From positions 1-6,602 of the forward strand of contig CANMWW010000128.1 of assembly GCA_947500965.1 (NCBI GenBank): a stretch of DNA of 6,602 bases, written 5' to 3'. Below, in pieces: positions 1-5,107 of the stretch (within the stretch, counting starts at the first letter, position 1; every line of letters begins with the position of its first letter). This stretch comes from Alphaproteobacteria bacterium. Its GTDB lineage: Bacteria > Pseudomonadota > Alphaproteobacteria > CACIAM-22H2. Both the position numbers and the translations under genes were made by a program. The notes beneath the pieces are model-generated. The model saw only the letters and a list, made by a program, of their open reading frames with translations, was not told the origin of the DNA and ran no database searches.

Positions 1-149
1 CCACGCCCGCCCAGCGCGAGGCGCTGCGGATCGCCTGCGCGAGGTTGATCGGCGACGCGGAGATGGGCAGCCTGTTCAAGGCGATGGCCGTCGGCGCGCC
101 GGGACTGCCCGTCCCGCCCGGCTTCGACGCCATGCCCCCATCGGGATGA
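1..149 (+). CDS. C-terminal end of a class I SAM-dependent methyltransferase, MidA/NDUFAF7 family (partial)
   Basis: Only the last 48 codons are in the window, with the first complete codon at base 3 and a TGA stop at 147-149. The visible tail contains MGSLFKAMAV followed by a proline-rich GLPVPPGF stretch. This closely resembles the C-terminus of the MidA/NDUFAF7 methyltransferases, which typically end in a similar MGxLFKvlA...PGLPxPPGF segment. In mitochondria NDUFAF7 methylates a complex I subunit; the bacterial role is less clear. The neighbour supports the call: in many alphaproteobacteria this gene sits directly ahead of pgeF, often after lgt, and here pgeF starts 7 bases after the stop, so the two are probably one transcript. 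The catalytic SAM-binding part lies outside the window, so activity cannot be judged. The family call is fairly secure for so short a fragment, but rests on recalled motif similarity. Confidence 0.8.
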   Translation, partial: TPAQREALRIACARLIGDAEMGSLFKAMAVGAPGLPVPPGFDAMPPSG

Positions 150-156
150 GCCACGC

Positions 157-930
157 ATGCCCAGGCTGACCACAGGACTGCTGAACCGCATCGAAGGCGT
201 GCGCCATGCCTTCTTCACGCGCAACGGCGGCACCAGCCAGGGCATCTACGCGAGCAACAATTGCGGCTTCGGCTCGCGCGACGACGCGAAGGCCGTGGCG
301 GAGAACCGCGCGCGCGCGATGCGGCGCATCGACGCCGACCCCGCCAGGCTCGTGACGCTCGCCCAGGTGCATTCCGCCGACGTCGTCGAGGTGAAGGCGC
401 CATGGCGGCGGGAGGACTCGCCGCGCGCGGACGCCATGGTCACCTCGGTCCCCGGGATCGTGCTCGGCATCCTGACGGCGGATTGCGCGCCCGTGCTGTT
501 CGCCGACGCCGAGGCGCGCATCGTCGGCGCGGCGCATGCGGGCTGGCGCGGCGCGCTCTCCGGCGTGTTCGAGGCGACGGTCGCCGCGATGTGCCGGATG
601 GGTGCCTCGGCGGATCGCATATCGGCCGCGATCGGCCCCGCGATCGGCCGCGTCTCCTACGAGGTCGGCCCTGAATTCCCGGCGCCCTTCCTCGCCCAGG
701 ATCCCGCGAACGCCGCCTTCTTCTTCCCGGCCCAGGCTCCGGACCGGCATCTCTTCGACCTCAAGGGCTATGCCGCCGCGCGACTCGCGGCGATCGGCCT
801 CGCGGACGTCGCCGTCCTGCCGAACGACACGCGGCTCGAGAACCGGCGCTTCTTCAGCTACAGGCGCTCCTGCATCCGGGGCGAGCCGGACTACGGACGC
901 CAGCTTTCCGCGATCCTGATCGAGGAGTGA
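157..930 (+). CDS. pgeF: Peptidoglycan editing factor PgeF / YfiH laccase-domain (multicopper polyphenol oxidase-like) protein
   Basis: This is a 257-residue cytosolic protein with no signal peptide, about the usual family length (roughly 240-260). The metal-binding triad of the YfiH/LACC1 family is visible: His72 in QVHSAD, Cys110 in TADCAPV and His127 in HAGWRGAL. The early FTRNGGTS segment (residues 20-27) and AIGPAIG in the second half are also family hallmarks. Members have been assigned purine nucleoside phosphorylase or adenosine deaminase activity. E. coli YfiH/PgeF has been linked to removing wrongly incorporated L-serine from peptidoglycan precursors; the older 'polyphenol oxidase' name is common in databases. 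The ATG at 157 is preceded by only a weak purine stretch (GGATGAG, about 144-150) overlapping the previous stop, which suggests translational coupling to the methyltransferase gene. No damage is seen. The family call is very secure; the exact substrate in this organism is not shown by the sequence. Confidence 0.95.
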   Translation: MPRLTTGLLNRIEGVRHAFFTRNGGTSQGIYASNNCGFGSRDDAKAVAENRARAMRRIDADPARLVTLAQVHSADVVEVKAPWRREDSPRADAMVTSVPGIVLGILTADCAPVLFADAEARIVGAAHAGWRGALSGVFEATVAAMCRMGASADRISAAIGPAIGRVSYEVGPEFPAPFLAQDPANAAFFFPAQAPDRHLFDLKGYAAARLAAIGLADVAVLPNDTRLENRRFFSYRRSCIRGEPDYGRQLSAILIEE

Positions 931-939
931 ACGCGGACG

Positions 940-1008
940 ATGCCCCACCTGTTCATGATCGCCCTGGCGGCCGTCCTGCTCTCGGTCTTCGCCTGTGCCG
1001 TCCTCTAG
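940..1008 (+). CDS. Possible 22-residue hydrophobic micro-ORF overlapping the lipoprotein gene
   Basis: An ATG at 940, 9 bases after the pgeF stop, opens a frame of 22 codons ending in TAG at 1006-1008. The peptide is almost wholly apolar (MPHLFMIALAAV... to CAVL) and could be one membrane span. Its VFAC sequence is only loosely like a lipobox. A GAGGAG at 922-927 lies 12 bases upstream, rather far for an ideal Shine-Dalgarno. The last 14 bases overlap the GTG start region of the downstream lipoprotein gene in a different frame. That gene lacks a Shine-Dalgarno of its own, so translation of this micro-ORF could carry ribosomes to it. It may be a real small membrane protein, a coupling leader, or chance. 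I do not recognise a family, and the short length makes the call weak. Confidence 0.35.
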   Translation: MPHLFMIALAAVLLSVFACAVL

Positions 1009-1849
1009 GACCGTCCTCGCCTGGCTGCTGGCGCTGCTCGTCGCGGCCTGCGGGGACCTGCCAAGGCCCTTCCAGCCCGACGACAAGTCGGTGGAGAACC
1101 CGCTGCTGGTGCTCGGCGACAGGGCGGGCATCGTCGTGATGCCGCTCGCCGGCGTCACGGACGAGGACATCTCGCAGGACTTCGCCTCCGCCCTCGCCAA
1201 GGCGCTGCGCGACGCCGACGTGATCGCGCATAACGGCGCCGGCAACCGCTCCAGCCTCGTCCTCTCCAGCTTCCTCGAGCGCAAGCCCGGCGCCGGCGCG
1301 GTGATCGTGCTGTGGCTCTCCGGCCCGGACGGGAGCGACATCGGCACCTTCGAGGCGAACGTCCTCGAGCGCGACCTCGCGCCCGGCGCGCCGCGGCGAC
1401 GCGTCGTGCTGCAACGCATCGCGGAGACGGTCGCCGCGCAGGTCAACCCGGCAGGCGGCGCCGCCCTGCCCATCCCGGCCATGGCGGTCGCGCGCATCGC
1501 GGGCCTTCCCGCGGCGCAGGCCTCGGTGCTCGAGCGCGCGATGGCGGCGGCGCTGAAGCGCGCGCGCATGACCGTCGCCGACGCGCCGGGCGAGCGCAAC
1601 GTGGTGCTCGCCGGCAGCGTCGACTTCTCCGAGCGCCCGCGCGACCAGGTCGCGCTCGACATCGTCTGGAAGGTCTTCGGCACGGACGGCTCCGAGCTCG
1701 GCCGTCTGCGCCAGCGCAACGAGATCCCCGCGGCGGCGCTCCAGCGCGGCTGGCCCGAGATCGCGGGCGCGATCGCCGATGGCGCCGTGGACGGCATCGT
1801 CGAGATCGCCGGCCGCGCCGGGCAGCAGCAGGCCCCGCGCAGGCGCTGA
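995..1849 (+). CDS. Putative lipoprotein of unknown function with an internally duplicated module
   Basis: This is a 284-residue protein. The GTG start at 995 is chosen because it gives a complete lipoprotein signal: short basic n-region (MPSSR), hydrophobic core at residues 7-17, and lipobox VAAC with the lipidated cysteine at 19. Residue +2 is Gly, not Asp, so outer-membrane sorting is plausible. An in-frame stop at 956 limits upstream extension, and the next in-frame candidate near 1136 would lose the signal. The mature part seems to hold two copies of one module, about residues 46-150 and 164-272. Each runs: short beta-like strand, a helix rich in ALxxAL, an apolar strand after an R/N-containing turn, another strand, then a DGS-(D/E)-(I/L)-G turn (PDGSDIG near 111; TDGSELG near 230). 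The layout loosely recalls envelope lipoproteins with TolB-N/LpoB-like folds, but that is only a guess. The tail is Gln/Arg-rich. The start has no Shine-Dalgarno and overlaps a micro-ORF. No function is recognised. Confidence 0.85.
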   Translation: MPSSRTVLAWLLALLVAACGDLPRPFQPDDKSVENPLLVLGDRAGIVVMPLAGVTDEDISQDFASALAKALRDADVIAHNGAGNRSSLVLSSFLERKPGAGAVIVLWLSGPDGSDIGTFEANVLERDLAPGAPRRRVVLQRIAETVAAQVNPAGGAALPIPAMAVARIAGLPAAQASVLERAMAAALKRARMTVADAPGERNVVLAGSVDFSERPRDQVALDIVWKVFGTDGSELGRLRQRNEIPAAALQRGWPEIAGAIADGAVDGIVEIAGRAGQQQAPRRR

Positions 1850-1912
1850 GCGCGCCGCCGCGGACCTGCTAGGATCGCGGCCTCCGCCCCGAAGAGCGAA
1901 GGGAGCCAGCCC

Positions 1913-2680
1913 ATGCGCCGGTCCGGATTCATCGCGGCGATCCTCGCCGCGGCGCTGCTCGCGCCGACCCTGCCGGGCGCCGCACGCGCGGCCGACGTCG
2001 ACCTCGAGCTCGTGCTCGCGATCGACATCTCGCGCAGCATGGACGACGAGGAACTCGAGCTGCAGCGCGAGGGCTATGCCGGGGCGTTCGCCCATCCCGC
2101 GATCGCCGCGGCGATACGCGGCGGCGCGCTCGGGCGCATCGCCGTCACCATGGTCGAGTGGGCCGGGGCGCACTACCAGAAGGTCATCGTGCCCTGGACG
2201 ATCGTCGACGGGCCGGAGGCCGCCGAGCGCTTCGCAGCCGCCGTGCTCGCGACGCAGAAGGTGAACGCGAACTGGACATCGATCTCCGGCGCGATCGACT
2301 TCTCCCGCGGCCTGTTCGGGGCCGGCGGGCTGCGGGGCGCGCGGCGCGTGATCGACGTCTCGGGCGATGGCGTGAACAACAACGGGCGGCCCGTGCAGCA
2401 GGCGCGCGACGAGGCCGTCGCGATGGGCATCACGATCAACGGCCTCGCCATCATCAACGACCGCCCCGGTCCCGGCGGCTGGCGCAACATGCCGAGCGAG
2501 CCGCTCGACCAGCACTACCGCGACAGGGTGATCGGCGGCCCGGGCGCCTTCCTGATGGTCGCCGAGGACTTCGACAGCTTCGCCTTCGCGATCCGCAACA
2601 AGCTGATGCGCGAGATCTCCGGCGCCGCGGGACCCGAGGTGGTGGTCGCGCGCGCGCCGGCGGGAGAGCGTCGCCCTTGA
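1913..2680 (+). CDS. Exported DUF1194 domain protein (von Willebrand factor A-like)
   Basis: This is a 255-residue protein with a clear Sec signal peptide: basic start MRRSG, apolar core to about residue 20, and an A-x-A site (ARA) around residues 24-26. The rest is one vWA-like domain typical of DUF1194, a family common in alphaproteobacteria. MIDAS-type metal ligands are intact: D38-x-S40-x-S42 in AIDISRSM, T122 in NWTSISGAID, and D148/D152 in IDVSGDGVNNNG. The later part keeps GITINGLAI and an HYRDRVIGGPGAF segment seen in the family. Function is unknown; vWA domains usually bind protein partners through a divalent metal, here in the periplasm or outside the cell. Translation is well supported by AAGGGAG at 1899-1905, 7 bases before the ATG. 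The 63-base gap from the lipoprotein gene allows cotranscription. The domain is certain; any link to the preceding lipoprotein rests only on adjacency and shared export. Confidence 0.94.
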   Translation: MRRSGFIAAILAAALLAPTLPGAARAADVDLELVLAIDISRSMDDEELELQREGYAGAFAHPAIAAAIRGGALGRIAVTMVEWAGAHYQKVIVPWTIVDGPEAAERFAAAVLATQKVNANWTSISGAIDFSRGLFGAGGLRGARRVIDVSGDGVNNNGRPVQQARDEAVAMGITINGLAIINDRPGPGGWRNMPSEPLDQHYRDRVIGGPGAFLMVAEDFDSFAFAIRNKLMREISGAAGPEVVVARAPAGERRP

Positions 2681-2702
2681 GCGCGGGCGGCGCGTTTGCT
2701 TT

Positions 2703-2720
2703 GCTCGCGGCCTCGCGAGC
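2703..2720 (+). other. GC-rich hairpin ahead of the acyl-CoA synthetase ribosome-binding site
   Basis: A perfect 7-base-pair inverted repeat (GCTCGCG and CGCGAGC) with a 4-base loop lies in the 55-base gap between the DUF1194 gene and the acyl-CoA synthetase gene. It ends 3 bases before the GGGAG Shine-Dalgarno. No run of T follows on either strand, so it is not a classical intrinsic terminator. It could weakly terminate the upstream transcript, stabilise an mRNA end, or affect translation of the synthetase. Short GC palindromes are frequent at this base composition, so function is uncertain. Confidence 0.4.
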
Positions 2721-2723
2721 GGT

Positions 2724-2728
2724 GGGAG
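2724..2728 (+). promoter_or_regulatory. Shine-Dalgarno fixing the GTG start of the acyl-CoA synthetase
   Basis: GGGAG lies 7 bases before the GTG at 2736. It is the only good ribosome-binding site near the 5' end of this gene and supports GTG rather than a later ATG as start. The resulting N-terminus (MTDRRTDNLGYW) matches the usual beginning of AMP-forming synthetases. Confidence 0.7.
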
Positions 2729-2735
2729 TTGCGGT

Positions 2736-4301
2736 GTGACGGATCGGCGGACGGACAACCTCGGATACTGGTGCCACGAGGCGGCGCGCGCACATGCGTC
2801 GCGCATCGCGCTGGTGGACCTCAGCCGCGCCCGGCCGCGCGAGGTAGCCTATGGCGAGCTGGAGGAGCGGCTCGACCGCTTCGCCGCCATGATCTCCGCC
2901 GCCGGCCTGCGGCCCGGAGACCGCATGGCGATGGCCATCGGCAACCGCTTCGAGTTCGTCGAGGTCATGTTCGGCGCGATGCGCGCGGGCGTCGTGCCCG
3001 TGCCGATGAACATCAAGCTCGGCGCCGACACGCTCGCCTACGTGCTCGCGGATTCCGGCGCCGTGGCCGCGGTCGTCGATCCCGCGTCCAACCCGCGCAT
3101 CGTCGCCACCTGCGACGCCGCGAAGCTGCGCGCGAAGTTCGCGCTCGACGCCGCGCCGCCGGGATGGCGCGTCTACGAGACCTCCCTCCAGGCATCGCCA
3201 GCGGCGTTCGAGCCGCCGGAGCTGGCGCCCGGCCACATGTCCTTCCTGCCCTACACCTCCGGCTCGACGGGCAGGCCGAAGGGCGTGGTGCTCACCCATG
3301 CCGGGCAGCTCTGGTGGATCCGCACGCTGCAGAAGTACTGGCCCTCGGGGCCGGGCGACCGCGCGCTCGCGGCGGTCCCGCTCTTCCACAAGAACGCCAT
3401 GGCCGGCGCGATCAAGCCGCTGCTGCATTGCGGCGGCTCGGTCGTCATCCTGCCGGGCTTCGAGCCGAGGCGCTTCCTCGAGGTGCTGTCCGGCTACCGC
3501 TGTACCGTGGCGGGCGGCGTGCCTGCGGTCTTCACGCTGCTGCTGCAGCAGAAGGACCTCATCGCCAGCCTGGACTGGTCCGCCCTCAAGGTTCTCAAGA
3601 TCGGCTCCGCGCCGACGCCCAAGGAACTGCTCGACGCGGTGGAGGCCGCGTTCGGCGTGCCGGTGGGCGAGAGCTACGGCCTGACCGAGGGCGGGCCGGT
3701 GATGATCGGCCCGCCTCTCGACGGCAGGCGCGCGCCGCACGGCTCCTGCGGCGTGATCTGGCCCGAGGGCGAGTGCCGCCTGGTCGGCGCCGATGGCCGC
3801 GACGACCCGTCCTACGGCGAGCTCTGGGTGCGCAACCCCGGCGTGACGCCCGGCTACTACAACCTGCCGGAGGTGAACCGCGAGCGCCTGGTCGACGGGT
3901 GGCTGCGCACCGGCGACCTGTTCAGCCTCGACGCCGAGGGCTTCTACTACTTCCGCGGCCGCGTCGACGACATGTTCAACTCCGGCGGCGAGAACGTGTA
4001 CCCGCTCGAGGTCGAGAACATCCTGCTCAAGCATCCCGCGGTGGCGGAGGTGTCGGTCGTGCCCTTCCCCCACGCGATCAAGGGCGAGGTGCCGGTGGCG
4101 ATGGTCGTGCGCGCAGCGGGCCACGACGCGGGCGAGGACGAGCTCAAGGCCTTCTGCCTGGCCAACGGCCCGGCCTACGCGCATCCCAGGCGCATCCATT
4201 TCGTCGACGCCCTGCCGCTCAACGGGCCGGGCAAGATCGACCGCAAGCTGGTGGCGCGCATGATGCGCGACGTCGTCGGCGACGCGAAGCTCGGCGGCTG
4301 A
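2736..4301 (+). CDS. AMP-forming acyl-CoA synthetase (ANL superfamily), substrate unknown
   Basis: This 521-residue cytosolic enzyme belongs to the adenylate-forming ANL superfamily, which joins a carboxylic acid to CoA through an acyl-AMP intermediate. All core motifs are present in order: phosphate-binding loop YTSGSTGRPKG (173-183), PLFHKN near 215-220, GSAPTPKEL (290-298), YGLTE with Glu318, GWLRTGD with Asp394, the hinge segment GRVDDMFNSGGENVYPLEVE (408-427), and the catalytic lysine 500 in NGPGKIDRK. Nothing is truncated, and the length is normal for a medium- or aryl-type acyl-CoA ligase. The acid specificity cannot be assigned from motifs. The GTG start follows GGGAG with 7-base spacing. 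The next gene begins 17 bases after the stop on the same strand, so the two probably form an operon, and the substrate may be an acid made or rearranged by that racemase/isomerase-like enzyme. It could equally be a general fatty- or aryl-acid ligase placed there by chance. Confidence 0.95.
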   Translation: MTDRRTDNLGYWCHEAARAHASRIALVDLSRARPREVAYGELEERLDRFAAMISAAGLRPGDRMAMAIGNRFEFVEVMFGAMRAGVVPVPMNIKLGADTLAYVLADSGAVAAVVDPASNPRIVATCDAAKLRAKFALDAAPPGWRVYETSLQASPAAFEPPELAPGHMSFLPYTSGSTGRPKGVVLTHAGQLWWIRTLQKYWPSGPGDRALAAVPLFHKNAMAGAIKPLLHCGGSVVILPGFEPRRFLEVLSGYRCTVAGGVPAVFTLLLQQKDLIASLDWSALKVLKIGSAPTPKELLDAVEAAFGVPVGESYGLTEGGPVMIGPPLDGRRAPHGSCGVIWPEGECRLVGADGRDDPSYGELWVRNPGVTPGYYNLPEVNRERLVDGWLRTGDLFSLDAEGFYYFRGRVDDMFNSGGENVYPLEVENILLKHPAVAEVSVVPFPHAIKGEVPVAMVVRAAGHDAGEDELKAFCLANGPAYAHPRRIHFVDALPLNGPGKIDRKLVARMMRDVVGDAKLGG

Positions 4302-4306
4302 ACCGC

Positions 4307-4312
4307 AAGGAG
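4307..4312 (+). promoter_or_regulatory. Strong Shine-Dalgarno of the racemase-like gene
   Basis: AAGGAG sits 6 bases before the ATG at 4319, inside the 17-base gap after the synthetase stop. It sets this ATG as the true start. The same frame is open far upstream through the synthetase gene, but that extension is only a composition effect. Confidence 0.8.
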
Positions 4313-4318
4313 ACCAGG

Positions 4319-5098
4319 ATGGACACGCATCGCCCCCTCGCGATCGACATGCAGAACCTTCCATACCGCACGGATCGCGGCTCGGGCGCGCGCGCGCGGA
4401 TCGGCGCCATCGTGCTGGCGACCGACCACACCATGGAGGCGGAGTGGCGGGACATGCTCGCCATCGACGGCGTCGCCTTCTACGTCGCGCGCATCTGGAA
4501 CGACGCGCAGATCACGCCCGACACGCTGGCCGCCCTCGGCAAGGAGATCGCGCCCGCCACGAGGCTGATCCTGCCCAACGACGAGCGGCTCGATTCCGTC
4601 GCCTTCGGCTGCACCTCGGGCGCGATGGTGCTCGGCGACGAGTACGTGGAGCGCGAGGTGCGGCGCCACCGGCCGGGCATCCCCGTCACATCGCCCATGC
4701 TGGCGGGCATCGAGGCGCTGAAGGCGCTCGGCCTGCGGCGGGTGGCGCTGCTCACGCCCTACATGCAGGCGATCAACGAGCGCATGCGCGCGCATGTCGA
4801 GGCGCGGGGTATCGAGGTGCCCGCGCTCGGCTCGTTCAACAATCCCGACGACCTCGTCGCCGCGACGATCTCGCCCGACACGCTGCTCGAGGCGGCGACG
4901 CGCCTCGGCCGCGCGAAGGAGGTCGATGGCGTCTTCATCAGCTGCTCGAGCTTCCGCGCCGCGGGCATCATCGAGCGGCTGGAGCAGGCGACCGGCAAGC
5001 CCGCCACCGCGTCGAACCACGCGATGGCGTGGCACGCGCTGCGGCTCGCGGGCTACCGCGAGCCCGTCAGGGGCTGGGGCCGGCTCTTCCAGCTCTGA
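4319..5098 (+). CDS. Asp/Glu racemase superfamily enzyme, maleate isomerase / EutA / arylmalonate decarboxylase-like
   Basis: This is a 259-residue cytosolic protein. Both cysteines of the two-base mechanism are present: Cys98 in AFGCTSGAM and Cys209 in FISCSSFRAAG, 111 residues apart. That is the arrangement of Asp/Glu racemases and maleate cis-trans isomerases. Arylmalonate decarboxylase keeps only the second cysteine, so simple decarboxylation is less likely. Other family-like segments are IGAIVLATDHTMEAEW (29-44), PVTSPMLAGIEAL (122-134), RVALLTPY (141-148) and the C-terminal KPATASNHAMAWHALRLAG (227-245). The pattern looks closest to EutA proteins of ectoine-degradation clusters and to maleate isomerases, but no ectoine genes are visible. 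About 27 residues precede the first core strand; the strong AAGGAG supports keeping them. It follows the acyl-CoA synthetase by 17 bases, suggesting one operon acting on the same acid. Superfamily is secure; reaction (racemase, cis-trans isomerase or other) is open. Confidence 0.88.
   Translation: MDTHRPLAIDMQNLPYRTDRGSGARARIGAIVLATDHTMEAEWRDMLAIDGVAFYVARIWNDAQITPDTLAALGKEIAPATRLILPNDERLDSVAFGCTSGAMVLGDEYVEREVRRHRPGIPVTSPMLAGIEALKALGLRRVALLTPYMQAINERMRAHVEARGIEVPALGSFNNPDDLVAATISPDTLLEAATRLGRAKEVDGVFISCSSFRAAGIIERLEQATGKPATASNHAMAWHALRLAGYREPVRGWGRLFQL
5043..5064. other. Perfect 9-bp GC hairpin near the convergent gene ends
   Basis: GGCTCGCGG and CCGCGAGCC are perfect inverted repeats around a 4-base loop (GCTA). 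The element is inside the last codons of the racemase-like gene, 34 bases before its stop region ends, and 43 bases beyond the dadA stop on the other strand. It could form at the 3' end of the dadA transcript, where the 9-base gap leaves no room for a terminator. No T-run follows on either strand. It shares the CTCGCGG and CGCGAG core with the hairpin at 2703-2720, but CTCGCG is also a common codon pair here. Confidence 0.35.
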
Positions 5099-5107
5099 CC
5101 GGCGCGC

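Noticed and set aside
940..1060. Possibility that the micro-ORF and lipoprotein are one gene broken by a frameshift
   Set aside because: Joining them would give two consecutive apolar segments, and the GTG frame alone already provides a complete n-region, core and lipobox. A sequencing error cannot be fully excluded but is not needed.
927..1139. GTG frame overlapping the pgeF stop as GTGA, 70 codons
   Set aside because: The overlap looks like classic coupling, but the peptide has no signal, helix pattern or family look and runs out of frame through the lipoprotein gene, which has a convincing lipobox.
1847..1875. TAGGAT at 1870-1875 as a -10 box for the DUF1194 gene
   Set aside because: The bases 16-18 upstream give no convincing -35 (for example TGAGCG). 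A separate promoter here is possible but not supported enough to list.
76..2040. Very long open frame on the minus strand across pgeF and the lipoprotein gene
   Set aside because: High-GC codon bias leaves few stops on the opposite strand. The product is low-complexity and Arg/Ala/Ser-rich with no family motifs, whereas the plus-strand genes have clear motifs.
953..2806. Long minus-strand frame opposite the lipoprotein and DUF1194 genes
   Set aside because: Its composition is Arg/Gly/Asp-rich and mirrors the plus-strand codons. It has no domain and conflicts with the well-supported DUF1194 gene.
2696..4318. Upstream in-frame extension of the racemase-like gene through the synthetase region
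   Set aside because: The translated extension is Arg/Ala-rich and overlaps a complete enzyme gene. AAGGAG before the ATG at 4319 marks the real start.
2454..4364. Long minus-strand frame opposite the acyl-CoA synthetase
   Set aside because: The plus strand carries the complete set of ANL motifs, so this is a shadow.
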